A stretch of 54,118 nt of DNA, from assembly GCA_003599535.1 (NCBI GenBank), contig QZKQ01000040.1, positions 1-54,118 on the forward strand, written 5' to 3'. The translations under genes and the position numbers were made by a program. Positions 15,567 through 24,153 of the stretch are shown piece after piece (the first letter of the stretch is position 1; each line of letters opens with the position of its first letter). Below the pieces are notes generated by a model. It was given only the letters and a program-made list of their open reading frames with translations, was not told the origin of the DNA and did not search any database. The stretch comes from Candidatus Zixiibacteriota bacterium (GTDB lineage Bacteria > Electryoneota > B3-LCP).

Positions 15567-15855
15567 TGTAGGGGCGATGCATTTGCCCCGCGGAGGCCTC
15601 CTCCTCCGGGGCGGAATACCAGTTCTGCCGGGAGGCTGCATCGCCGGAGAGACTGGGCAAATGCTTCGCCCTCTGTCGGGTCAGGTGAACATCCCGGTCT
15701 CAGGGCGAAGCATCTGTGCATCGGATCGGGTTTGGCGCCCGAGCCGGGTCAGGGCGAAGCATCTGCACACCGGGTCGAGGGATGCAGTCTCCGGCAGAGA
15801 ATGAAACCGTGACGATCCTTTGCGGCCTCTTCCGGGCAGATGCATCGCCCCTACA
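15567..15855. mobile_element. MITE-like element with 22-bp terminal inverted repeats
   Basis: TGTAGGGGCGATGCATTTGCCC at 15567-15588 (22 bases, described here as ends TGTAGGGGCG and TTTGCCC) is matched inverted at 15834-15855 with one mismatch. Inside, the word GGGCGAAGCATCTG recurs in both orientations (around 15655, 15700 and 15755). No convincing gene is present in the element, and no target duplication is clear. It fills much of the 800-bp gap 15436-16236, which otherwise holds the repeats below. Confidence 0.6.
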
Positions 15856-15893
15856 ATTCCTTCGGGCGGCGGGAGTGCTCACACCCGGTGATT

Positions 15894-15932
15894 GAGATTG
15901 CTTCGGCCCTGGCGGGCCTCGCCATGACACTG
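15894..15932 (+). repeat. Solo copy of the GIY-YIG repeat ends
   Basis: GAGATTGCTTCGGCC followed at once by GGCGGGCCTCGC and ATGACAC. These are the inner and outer end motifs of the right arm at 2177-2282 joined without the 65-base spacer, a minimal or deleted copy without the nuclease gene. Confidence 0.65.
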
Positions 15933-15950
15933 TGCCTATGAGGGTAGGTC

Positions 15951-15997
15951 AGGCATTCGTGTCTGACAGGGATTCCCCCTGACAGGCAGGAATGCCT
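15951..15997. repeat. Imperfect palindrome
   Basis: 15951-15971 and 15977-15997 are inverted repeats matching at 18 of 21 positions around a five-base centre. A third, different repeat type in the same gap; a pyrimidine-rich tract follows (about 16000-16060). Confidence 0.55.
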
Positions 15998-16103
15998 ATC
16001 CCACCCTCCCTCTTTCCATCCTTCCCTTCTTCCGATCCACCCGTTCCTTCCTTCCCGCTGCCCGGGCGAACCGCCCCAGGGGTCAAAACCGCGCCGAAAA
16101 ACC

Positions 16104-16132
16104 TTGTGTTTGGCCCGCCGGTGTGCTATTAT
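16104..16132 (+). promoter_or_regulatory. Sigma70-type promoter of large surface protein
   Basis: TTGTGT at 16104-16109, a 17-base spacer and TATTAT at 16127-16132, 104 bases before the chosen ATG. Confidence 0.45.
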
Positions 16133-16236
16133 TTCCATGGCTACGTGGATCTCTCTGCCTCCATGGGGGCGGCTGCTTCAGCCATCGGGAATGACCATCG
16201 GATGCTTCTATCATGACGGAATCTGGGGGGAAGCTG

Positions 16237-19200
16237 ATGAACACGGGAAGGGGAAACTGGCGGATTCGCGCCGCGGTGCGCCGGGATAACCTCGCGCTCT
16301 GCCTGGTCCTGATTCTGGGCTTGGCGGCTGGATCGGCCGCCGCAGGACCGGCCGGGAGCCTGACCGCCAACACCGTGTGGGACGCCTCCGGCAGCCCCTA
16401 CACCGTGGACCAGGACCTGGTGATCCCGCCCGGGGTGCAACTGGCCATCCGGCCCGGCGTCCGGGTGCAGATGGGGGCCGGCGCCAGCCTGATCATCCAA
16501 GGCGACCTGCTGGCCGCGGGCACGGCCGACGCCCCTGTGGTCTTCACCAGCGCCCAGCCCAGCCCCGCCCCCGGCGACTGGGGCAACCTGCGCTTCGTCA
16601 CCGCCGACACCACCCTCTCCTACGACGCCGCCGGCCGCTTCCTGAAGGGGTCGCGCATGGAGCACTGCGTGGTGGAATACGGCGGCGCTCCGGTCCGGGG
16701 CACCTCCAAGGAATTCCAGGGCGGCGCCATTCACTGCCGCAAGTCCTCGCCCTACCTGAAGAATCTCACCATTCGTTACAACAAGGGCGCCTTCGGCGGC
16801 GGGCTCTACTGCCACGAATTCGCCGCGCCGTTCATCGAAGACTGTCTCTTCCTGGAAAACGAAGCCCGGCAGTCTGGCGGCGGGCTGGCCTGCTTCTTCT
16901 ATTCCAACGCCATCGTCAAGCATTGCGTGTTCCAGGCCAACCGCGCCGGGGAGCACGGCGGCGGCATCTACTTCTCCTTCAGTTCCCCCCAGATCCTGGA
17001 CAACGTCATCGAAAACAATTCCGCCAGGTACCAGGGCGGCGGACTGTACGGGTCCAACACCGTTACCCAGGCCACCTCCCGGGTGCGCGGCAACTCGCTA
17101 TTGTCCAACCAGGCGGGCGAAGGGGGCGGCAACATCTACATCACCGCCAAGATTGAGACCATCTTCCAGGAGAACTGCCTCTTCTCCGGTTCCCAGTTCG
17201 ACGTCTGGGTGGACGCCCTGGAGGCCGACCTGGACTTCCGCGGCAACTACTTCGGCCCGCTGGCCTCCGGCGAACTGGAAGCCCGCACCCACGACCGCTA
17301 CGACGATCCGCGCGAAAAGAATTTACTGTGCGATCCGGTGCTCGATTCCCCCCCCGCCGGGGCGCCCAACGCCCCCGGGGAAGTCACCGCCTTCCTCCTG
17401 GCCGGTGACCCGCAGTACGCCACCGACTGGCCCTACCCGCTGTGCGAGAAGGCCCCCCTCTACCTGGAAGTCCGCGCCGCCGACCGCAATCCCTACCACC
17501 CCGACTGGGTGGCCGTGCGCCTGCGTTCCAGCGACAGCGATCCCCAGGGCATCGTGGCCCTGGCCTGGGAGACCGGCCCTGCCACCGGCGTCTTCCGGCT
17601 GAAGGGCGAAGTGGCGCGGTACAGTTCCGCCGCCGACGGCGCCATTCGCGCCGGGGTGGGGGAGATGCTGTTTTTCAGCCTGGAAGGGGTCGAAGGCTTC
17701 GAAATCACCCGCCGGGTGGACCTGGCCCGCAGCTACATCACCGAACTGCGCCTGCCCCAGGAATCCGATTCCCTGCACGTGGTCAACCACCAGCCGAGGC
17801 TGGGGTGGAAGTTCCGCAACATCTTCGACGCGCCCCAGCAGCGGTTCCAGGTACAACTGGCCGCCGGCACGCACTTCGCCGAACCGGCCTCCTGGGACAG
17901 CGGGGAACGGTCCGACAGCGCCACGGCGGTCGTGATCCAGGGCGCGGGCCTGCAGGACGGCGGACTCTACAGTCTACGCCTGCGGTTGAACAGCGGCGCC
18001 GAATGGTCCGACTGGGCCGAGATGCCCCTGCGCCTGAACAGCTTGCCCACGGCGCCCCAGCCGGTGTCGCCTCCGGCGGACCAGGTGGCCAATCAGCCCC
18101 GCCCGGTCCTGGAACTGACCGCCTCCACCGACGCCGAGGGCGACCCCGTCACCTACGAATTCCAGCTCTACCAGGACGCCGCCTTCACCCGTGTGCTGGC
18201 TATCGAGAAGGAAGCCCGCGCCGCCGGCAGCACGGCCCGCTGGGTCCCCCCCGTGGACCTGCAGGATGACGCCGAATACTACTGGCGAGCCCGCTCCCGC
18301 GATGCCTGGGAGACCGGCGAGTGGACCGCAGTGGGCCATTTCTGGGTCAACTTGGTGGAAGAGCCGCCGCTGCCCTTCGCCCTGGTGGATCCCGAACCCG
18401 GGCAGCAGGTCTACCAGCTCCAGTCGGTCTTCTCCTGGAACCGCACCGTGGATCCCGACCCCCTGTCCCGGGTGCGCTACCGCCTGCTGATCAGCCCGGA
18501 GGAAAAATTCCCACCGGCCTCCACCCTCGTCATGGAAACGGAGCAGACCTTCCTGAAGGCGGACCGGCCCCTGGCCAATGACGCCTCCTTCGTCTGGAAG
18601 GTGGAGGCGGTGGACAACACCGGCCGCTTCACGGTCTGCGACCAAGTGGGGCGCTTCCGCGTCTCCACCACGCCCAGTGTGCCGCTGCTGGACGGCCCGC
18701 TGGCCGGCGATGAGCTGAAGCCGGAAGGTTCCCTGGCCTGGAAGCCTTCCACCGACCCCGATCCCGAGGATACCGTGCGCTATCGCCTGCAGGTAAGCGA
18801 CAGGGACTTCGCCAAGCCGGCGCTGGAGGCCGTCATCGAGACCGCCGGGTCGCCCCTGTCCGCCCTGGAAGGGCTGGCCGCCCTGGCCGATGACCGCGAG
18901 TACCTCTTCCGGGTGCGTGCCGAGGATAATCACGGCATCGCCTCGGCCTGGTCCTCTTCCGGGCGCTTCTTCTGCAACAAGGTCAACACTCCCCCGGCCC
19001 CCGTGACCGGCAACCTGGAGCCGGACGGCCTCACCGTAATCACGCCTCAGCCGGTCATCGCCTGGGGCCCCGCTTCCGACGCCGACCGCAGTGATCCGGT
19101 TTCCAGCCTCTCCTATTTGATCCAGTTTGACCCGGAAGGCGCCTTCGGTCCCGGCTCCCGCCAAGTGCAGGTCATGGCCGGAGTCACCCGCATCGCCGTG

Positions 19201-20277
19201 CCGGGTCTGGCGGATAACACCCGCTGGCACTACCGGGTCTGCGCCCGGGACGATGAGGGAGCCCTGTCCCCCTGGAGTCCGCCCCGTAGCTTTATCCTGA
19301 ACACCGCCAACGACCCGCCCGAACCCTTCGCCCTGGCCGCGCCCCAGGACGGTCTGGAAACCCACCACCTGACCGGGGTCGAACTGTCCTGGCAGGAAGC
19401 CCGGGACGTGGACCCCGGCGACAAGCTGCGCTACCAGGTTTTCCTGGCCGCGGGGGACGGCCCGCCCGCCCCCCTGGGCCTGCCCGTGGAAGGCACCAGC
19501 GTGAAGATCGCCAGTCCGCTGAAGAACGAGACGGAATACCGCTGGTGGGTCGAGGCGGTGGACGCCGCCGGCGCCCGCACCGCTTCCGCCGACCGCTTCC
19601 GCCTGAACGTGAACACCACCCCCACTGTACCGCTGCCCCAGGAAGTCCCCGATGGAGTCTGGAGGGGGAAGGAGCCGTTACGCTGGCATCCTTCGACCGA
19701 TCCTGATCCCGAAGACGTCCTGACCTACGAGTTCCAGCTCCTGTCGCCCGATCAGCCGGAAGCCGCCCGCCTGAATCTGCCCAAAGTCACCGCGGCCAAG
19801 GCCGCCGCCGGCCTGGGCCTGGCCGATCTGAAGGGGGTCAAGGCGTTGGCGGACAACCAGGAGTACGCCTTCCGGGTGCGGGCGGTGGATCCTCACGGCG
19901 CGGTGTCGGCCTGGAGCCAACCGCAGGCTTTCGTCCTGGACCTGGTGCCCCAGCCGCCCACGCCTCCTCGGCCGCAGAGCCCGCAGGCCGGCGCCGAACT
20001 ACCGGCGGGCGGACCGGTCGAACTCGCCTGGAGCGCCGCCTCCGATCCCGACTTCCAGGCCCGCCTGGCCTACGAAGTCGCCTGGTGGCCGCAGGATCTT
20101 CCGGCCCAAACCAAGTCGTTGACCGGAATCATGGAGACGAGCGTCACACTGGCCGACCTGGAACCGGGCTGCGCCTACCAGTGGCGCGTCACGGCGGTAG
20201 ACGAGACGGGGCTGAAGAGCATGTCGGATACCTGGACATTCACCCTGGCGGCGCCGGCGTCCCTGCCGCAACCGTAG
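16237..20277 (+). CDS. Large exported protein: beta-helix plus tandem fibronectin-III-like repeats
   Basis: A 1346-residue protein. ATG 16237 is preferred because a GGGGGG purine run lies six bases upstream; ATG 16213 has none. A long basic leader precedes a hydrophobic signal segment (about residues 18-38). Residues ~40-390 form a parallel beta-helix with repeated GGGLYC/GGGIYF turns. From ~520 to the end come about eight domains of ~100 residues with recurring DPDPED-x-(V/L)-x-Y and W-x(5)-D-x(2)-G signatures, as in fibronectin-III or cadherin-like surface repeats. Unlike its neighbours it has no sorting domain: it ends shortly after the last repeat with a short PQP tail. How it is retained is therefore unclear. 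It may be a structural or carbohydrate-binding surface protein. Confidence 0.75.
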   Translation: MNTGRGNWRIRAAVRRDNLALCLVLILGLAAGSAAAGPAGSLTANTVWDASGSPYTVDQDLVIPPGVQLAIRPGVRVQMGAGASLIIQGDLLAAGTADAPVVFTSAQPSPAPGDWGNLRFVTADTTLSYDAAGRFLKGSRMEHCVVEYGGAPVRGTSKEFQGGAIHCRKSSPYLKNLTIRYNKGAFGGGLYCHEFAAPFIEDCLFLENEARQSGGGLACFFYSNAIVKHCVFQANRAGEHGGGIYFSFSSPQILDNVIENNSARYQGGGLYGSNTVTQATSRVRGNSLLSNQAGEGGGNIYITAKIETIFQENCLFSGSQFDVWVDALEADLDFRGNYFGPLASGELEARTHDRYDDPREKNLLCDPVLDSPPAGAPNAPGEVTAFLLAGDPQYATDWPYPLCEKAPLYLEVRAADRNPYHPDWVAVRLRSSDSDPQGIVALAWETGPATGVFRLKGEVARYSSAADGAIRAGVGEMLFFSLEGVEGFEITRRVDLARSYITELRLPQESDSLHVVNHQPRLGWKFRNIFDAPQQRFQVQLAAGTHFAEPASWDSGERSDSATAVVIQGAGLQDGGLYSLRLRLNSGAEWSDWAEMPLRLNSLPTAPQPVSPPADQVANQPRPVLELTASTDAEGDPVTYEFQLYQDAAFTRVLAIEKEARAAGSTARWVPPVDLQDDAEYYWRARSRDAWETGEWTAVGHFWVNLVEEPPLPFALVDPEPGQQVYQLQSVFSWNRTVDPDPLSRVRYRLLISPEEKFPPASTLVMETEQTFLKADRPLANDASFVWKVEAVDNTGRFTVCDQVGRFRVSTTPSVPLLDGPLAGDELKPEGSLAWKPSTDPDPEDTVRYRLQVSDRDFAKPALEAVIETAGSPLSALEGLAALADDREYLFRVRAEDNHGIASAWSSSGRFFCNKVNTPPAPVTGNLEPDGLTVITPQPVIAWGPASDADRSDPVSSLSYLIQFDPEGAFGPGSRQVQVMAGVTRIAVPGLADNTRWHYRVCARDDEGALSPWSPPRSFILNTANDPPEPFALAAPQDGLETHHLTGVELSWQEARDVDPGDKLRYQVFLAAGDGPPAPLGLPVEGTSVKIASPLKNETEYRWWVEAVDAAGARTASADRFRLNVNTTPTVPLPQEVPDGVWRGKEPLRWHPSTDPDPEDVLTYEFQLLSPDQPEAARLNLPKVTAAKAAAGLGLADLKGVKALADNQEYAFRVRAVDPHGAVSAWSQPQAFVLDLVPQPPTPPRPQSPQAGAELPAGGPVELAWSAASDPDFQARLAYEVAWWPQDLPAQTKSLTGIMETSVTLADLEPGCAYQWRVTAVDETGLKSMSDTWTFTLAAPASLPQP

Positions 20278-20323
20278 CCGCCGTCTACCCCGAACGCAAA
20301 CTCCGGTTTGACAGGAGCATTGC

Positions 20324-22183
20324 ATGGCTGCCTGGTTTTTCACTTCCCTGATGTCGGGCAGCGCCGTCACCGCCCTGGATTGCCTCTTCACCAGTGCTGT
20401 CGCTGAACCCGTCTGGTTGGATTTCCGCACCTTCCTGACGACCTGGGCTTTCTACACGGCCGCCGCGATGATCGGGGTGGCCCTGCTGCTGGGGATGTCG
20501 CGCTTCCTGCCGCGACCGCTGCGCCTTCCCGGCGATTCCCTGGGGCGGATGCGCTCCGGCCTGGCCCGGACCTGGCTCCTGTTCGCCATCCTGCACTTCG
20601 CCCTGGTGTGGAAGGATCTCCAGCCCGGATCCTGGATCATGGCCTATGCCGTCGTCGCCCTGGCTGTCGGGGCGATGGTCCGTCTCTTTCCCGCCCTCCT
20701 GATCCGCCGCGCCGCGGCCCTCCCCGGCCGGGCCCTGGTATTCAGCCTGGTGCTGGTCCTGGCGGTCAATGCCGTCTGGCTGGCGCACGACCGGCAGGCC
20801 GGCGCTCTGGTCCGCCAGCGCAGCGCCGATTGGCAGGGGCCGGTTCCCCATGTCTTTCTGCTGGTGATTGACACCGCCCGGGCCGACCATTTCTCCTGCT
20901 ACGGTTACCCCTTCGATACGACGCCCCATATTGACCGCATCGCGGCGGAAGGACTGCTTTGCACCCAGGCGTACAGCGCTTCCAACTGGACGCCCATTTC
21001 CCATATCAGCATCTTCACTGGGAAATACCCCACCCAGCACGCCAATGGCAATCTGCCGCATATGCCGGAGTCCCTTCTGTCGTTGACGGAGGTACTGAAC
21101 CGGCAGGGGTACTTCTGCTCGGCCACGTACGAGAATCCCCTGGCCGGGCGCAGCGTCAACCTGACCCAGGGCTTCGACTGGGATTTCGGGGTGATCCATG
21201 ATGTCTGGGTGTACCCGGCGCCGCTGCGGTTGTGGGACGAATTCGTGCACAACGATGACGGCGCTCATGCCACCCTGGCCACCGCCCGCCGCACCTTCGA
21301 ATGGGTAGAGCGCCAGGGCGGGCACCTGTTCCTCTACGTCAACCTGGCGGAACCGCACACCCCTTACCGCATCAACGAACCGTACTTTTCCCGTTTCACG
21401 GAAAACCTGGATTGGGACCGGGTCCATTCCATCAATGAAGTCCTGAAATTCTGCGCCACTCAATCCCTGATCATCCGCGACAGCAGCGCCTTCGCGGGAT
21501 GGACCCGGGAAAGCCTCGCCCTGCTTCGGGCTGCGTACGACAGCGAGCTGGCCTACGATGACTACCAGATCGGAAAGCTGGCCGCGGACCTGCAACGGCG
21601 GGGGTTGTGGGACCAAACGTTCTTCATACTGACCTCCGACCACGGGGAGGTGTTGGGCCGGCACGCCTCACTGGGGCATGAATATCTGCTGTCCAATCCG
21701 GCGCTGCAAATACCGATGATCTTCCGTAATCCTGCGGCTTTGCCGCCGCGGGTGACTCCGGATTTCGCCTCCAATGTGGATGTGCTGCCCACCGTGCTGT
21801 CGCTCATGGGCCTGGAGGGGTATATCCCTCCGGAGGTGGAGGGCGTGAACCTGGCCGGTCCGGCGCCGGCGCCGGATCGCCCGCTGTTCATCGCCAATCT
21901 TCACCAGGGCGATCAGTACAGCCTCATCACCCGGGAACACAAACTTATTGTGGATTATGGTGATCCCCAGGGCCGGATCCGCACCGCCGATACCCTGCTC
22001 TTCGATCTCAGCATGGACCGCAAGGAACTGAAAGACCTGTACGATCTGCGCCCCGGCCTCCGCGACAGCCTGCTGGTCTGCCTGAACGGCTGGATCGAAC
22101 GGACCTGGATTGAACCGGAGGACCGCCTTCAGGTCAGCGCCGAAGCGCTGGCCGGCATGAAGGCCCTGGGCTACGTCCACTGA
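20324..22183 (+). CDS. Membrane-anchored sulfatase-fold hydrolase (alkaline phosphatase superfamily)
   Basis: A 619-residue protein with four to five N-terminal membrane helices (within residues ~25-160) and a periplasmic sulfatase-fold domain. Metal-binding VIDTARADH opens the domain (~185), the nucleophile region reads ASNWTPISHISIFTG with Thr223 where classical sulfatases have Cys or Ser followed by P-x-R, and TSDHGE (~435) supplies further metal ligands. A Thr nucleophile is used by LipO/LTA-synthase-like and phosphonate or phosphoglycerol enzymes of this superfamily, so a phosphotransferase or phosphodiesterase acting on an envelope polymer is as likely as a sulfatase. CAGGAGC precedes the ATG. 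A strong terminator follows. Confidence 0.75.
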   Translation: MAAWFFTSLMSGSAVTALDCLFTSAVAEPVWLDFRTFLTTWAFYTAAAMIGVALLLGMSRFLPRPLRLPGDSLGRMRSGLARTWLLFAILHFALVWKDLQPGSWIMAYAVVALAVGAMVRLFPALLIRRAAALPGRALVFSLVLVLAVNAVWLAHDRQAGALVRQRSADWQGPVPHVFLLVIDTARADHFSCYGYPFDTTPHIDRIAAEGLLCTQAYSASNWTPISHISIFTGKYPTQHANGNLPHMPESLLSLTEVLNRQGYFCSATYENPLAGRSVNLTQGFDWDFGVIHDVWVYPAPLRLWDEFVHNDDGAHATLATARRTFEWVERQGGHLFLYVNLAEPHTPYRINEPYFSRFTENLDWDRVHSINEVLKFCATQSLIIRDSSAFAGWTRESLALLRAAYDSELAYDDYQIGKLAADLQRRGLWDQTFFILTSDHGEVLGRHASLGHEYLLSNPALQIPMIFRNPAALPPRVTPDFASNVDVLPTVLSLMGLEGYIPPEVEGVNLAGPAPAPDRPLFIANLHQGDQYSLITREHKLIVDYGDPQGRIRTADTLLFDLSMDRKELKDLYDLRPGLRDSLLVCLNGWIERTWIEPEDRLQVSAEALAGMKALGYVH

Positions 22184-22207
22184 CGCTGAAAGATCCTTGG
22201 GGGGAAA

Positions 22208-22226
22208 CCGGGGTTCCGAACCCCGG
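22208..22226 (+). repeat. Small perfect hairpin
   Basis: CCGGGGTT at 22208-22215 pairs with 22219-22226 around a CCG loop, just before the main terminator. Confidence 0.5.
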
Positions 22227-22234
22227 TCCAATGA

Positions 22235-22271
22235 GAAGCCCGAGCAGAAAACACTGCTCGGGCTTCTTTTT
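22235..22271 (+). terminator. Strong intrinsic terminator
   Basis: A perfect 13-bp stem (22235-22247 with 22254-22266), six-base A-rich loop and five T residues. It separates the sulfatase-fold gene from the next promoter, which begins three bases later. Confidence 0.92.
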
Positions 22272-22273
22272 GG

Positions 22274-22302
22274 TTGCATTCGGCCGGGAAAATCCGTATT
22301 TT
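22274..22302 (+). promoter_or_regulatory. Promoter placed for a leaderless transcript
   Basis: TTGCAT at 22274-22279, a 17-base spacer and TATTTT at 22297-22302. The ATG starts at 22308, six bases after the -10 box, so the first transcribed base would be at or next to the start codon. Confidence 0.55.
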
Positions 22303-22307
22303 GTACC

Positions 22308-23177
22308 ATGGAAATCCGATACCTCCAACGTCTGGCGCCGGTCGCGGTACTACTTGCGGCGCTGCTGGGGATCTGCCCCGCCCAGGGGCTGGACCTGCGG
22401 GTGCACTTCATCGCCGTAGGGCACGGCGACGCCATCCTGATCGAAGGCGGCGGCCGGGGGCTGGCCCTGGTGGATGCCGGCAAGCCCGAAGCCGGCTCCG
22501 TCGTGCTGGATTACCTCCGCAGCCTGGGCCTGGACCGCCTTGAGCACCTGTTCGTCACCCACACCCATCCCGACCATCTGGGCGGCGTGCTCCTGCTCCT
22601 CGATTCCCTCCAGGTGGGGACCGTCCATCACACCGGCATGACGGACGTGGGGGACCTGTACCCCGCCTTCAATCAGCGGCTGGCGGTAGGCCCCTGGGCC
22701 GTGGATACCGTGGACGCCGGGCGGCATATCGCCCTGGAGGCTGAGGAAGTAAGCCTGGAAGTCCTGCATCCGGAGCGGGAGGAGACCGCCGGCCGCGAAG
22801 TGCCGCCCAACCCGCATTCCATGGTGCTCCTGTTGCGCCACGGGCAGGTTCAGGTGTTGCTGGCGGCCGATATTGACAAGAAAGTCGAGCACGAACTGAT
22901 CGAGCGCTACGGCGACCGGCTCCGCTCCCAGGGATTGAAGGTGCCCCACCACGGCTCGGGAGCCGGTTCCAGCGCCCGCTTCCTGGAGACGGTTCGGCCG
23001 GAAATCGCCGTGGTGTGCGTCGGTCCCAACACCTGGGGATACCCTTCCGGCAAAACCCTGAAGCGCCTGAAGGAACATTGTCCGGCCGTCCTGCGCACCG
23101 ATGAAGACGGCACGGTGATCCTGCACAGCGACGGTCGGCAACTGACCCGAGTTTTACCCGAAAGGTCCGCGCCATGA
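22308..23177 (+). CDS. Exported metallo-beta-lactamase-fold hydrolase (ComEC C-domain-like)
   Basis: A 289-residue protein with a signal peptide (residues 1-27) followed by a metallo-beta-lactamase fold. Zinc ligands are visible in [11 protein letters not shown] (~residues 81-91), and the segments [13 protein letters not shown] and VPHHGSG are characteristic of the ComEC/Rec2 C-terminal hydrolase family, here free-standing and without the membrane channel. Substrates of stand-alone members are generally unknown; nucleic acid or phosphodiester is a family-based guess. The long in-frame extension to 22197 would start inside the upstream terminator and is rejected. The stop overlaps the next gene by four bases. 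Confidence 0.8.
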   Translation: MEIRYLQRLAPVAVLLAALLGICPAQGLDLRVHFIAVGHGDAILIEGGGRGLALVDAGKPEAGSVVLDYLRSLGLDRLEHLFVTHTHPDHLGGVLLLLDSLQVGTVHHTGMTDVGDLYPAFNQRLAVGPWAVDTVDAGRHIALEAEEVSLEVLHPEREETAGREVPPNPHSMVLLLRHGQVQVLLAADIDKKVEHELIERYGDRLRSQGLKVPHHGSGAGSSARFLETVRPEIAVVCVGPNTWGYPSGKTLKRLKEHCPAVLRTDEDGTVILHSDGRQLTRVLPERSAP

Positions 23178-24115
23178 AACCGACCGCTCTGCTCTATCAC
23201 CCGGTCTTCCTGGAGCACGTCCTGGGGGAAGGTCACCCCGAGGTTCCCGAGCGCCTGGTGAGCATCCTGGAGGCTTTGGACGATCTGCGCCGGGATGAGC
23301 GCTATCTCTGGGTCGAACCCCCGGAAGCGACGCCCGAGGAAGTCGCCCTGATCCACGCCCCGGAATACATCGCCTGGGTCCGCGAACAGTGCGACAAGGG
23401 GGGGATTATCTATCCGGCGCTGGAAGGCGCCCTGGCCCCCGCCTCGTACGCCGCCGCCATGCGTGCGGCCGGCGCTACGATCCACGCCTCGGCCCAGGTC
23501 TGGGACGGCGCATGGAGTGGCGCCTTCGCCCTGGTGCGGCCGCCCGGGCACCATGCGGTGCGCGCCTCGGCCATGGGCTTCTGCATCTTCAACAACGTCG
23601 CCATCGCCGCCGCCTGGCTGCTGGCCCACCGTTCCGCCCAGTCTCTTTTGATCGTGGATTTCGACGTGCACCACGGCAACGGCACCCAGGACGCCTTCTG
23701 GGCCAATCCCCAGGTGAACTACTTCAGCGTGCACCAGTACCCCCATTATCCCGGGTCCGGAGCCGACTTCGAGACCGGCATGGACGAAGGCGAGGACGCG
23801 ACGCTGAATGTCCCCCTGGCCTCCGGCAGCGGCGATGCGGAATTCCTGGCCGCCTTCAACGATAAGCTGCTGCCCTGGGCCGAGCGCCGCCGTCCCGAGA
23901 TGCTGCTCATTTCCGCCGGTTTCGACTCCCATATTCACGATCCCCTGTCGGGGCTGAAGGTTACTCCCGAAGGGTACCGGCAGATGGCCCGGATGCTGAA
24001 AGGCCTGGCCGACCGGCATTGTTCCAGCCGCTGGATGGCGGCCCTGGAGGGCGGCTATCACCTGGGCGCCCTGGGCGAATGCTCCCGCTTATTCCTGGAA
24101 GAGATGGCCCGGTAA
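23174..24115 (+). CDS. Histone-deacetylase superfamily amidohydrolase
   Basis: A 313-residue cytoplasmic protein of the bacterial HDAC/acetylpolyamine amidohydrolase/AcuC superfamily, which removes acyl groups from lysine or polyamines. Visible active-site motifs are HPEVPERL near the start, RPPGHHA (~residues 119-125), [12 protein letters not shown] (~159-170, zinc ligands), and [11 protein letters not shown] (~249-259). The ATGA overlap with the preceding gene points to translational coupling with a secreted hydrolase, an uncommon pairing. The deacylated substrate is not predictable from the sequence. Confidence 0.88.
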   Translation: MKPTALLYHPVFLEHVLGEGHPEVPERLVSILEALDDLRRDERYLWVEPPEATPEEVALIHAPEYIAWVREQCDKGGIIYPALEGALAPASYAAAMRAAGATIHASAQVWDGAWSGAFALVRPPGHHAVRASAMGFCIFNNVAIAAAWLLAHRSAQSLLIVDFDVHHGNGTQDAFWANPQVNYFSVHQYPHYPGSGADFETGMDEGEDATLNVPLASGSGDAEFLAAFNDKLLPWAERRRPEMLLISAGFDSHIHDPLSGLKVTPEGYRQMARMLKGLADRHCSSRWMAALEGGYHLGALGECSRLFLEEMAR

Positions 24116-24153
24116 TTGGCGCTCCGTCAAGTCCTTTTCCCTGTTAGACCACC

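Noticed and set aside
15577-15804. Open frames within the MITE-like element
   Set aside because: They are formed by repeated palindromic words and have no ribosome binding site or homology.
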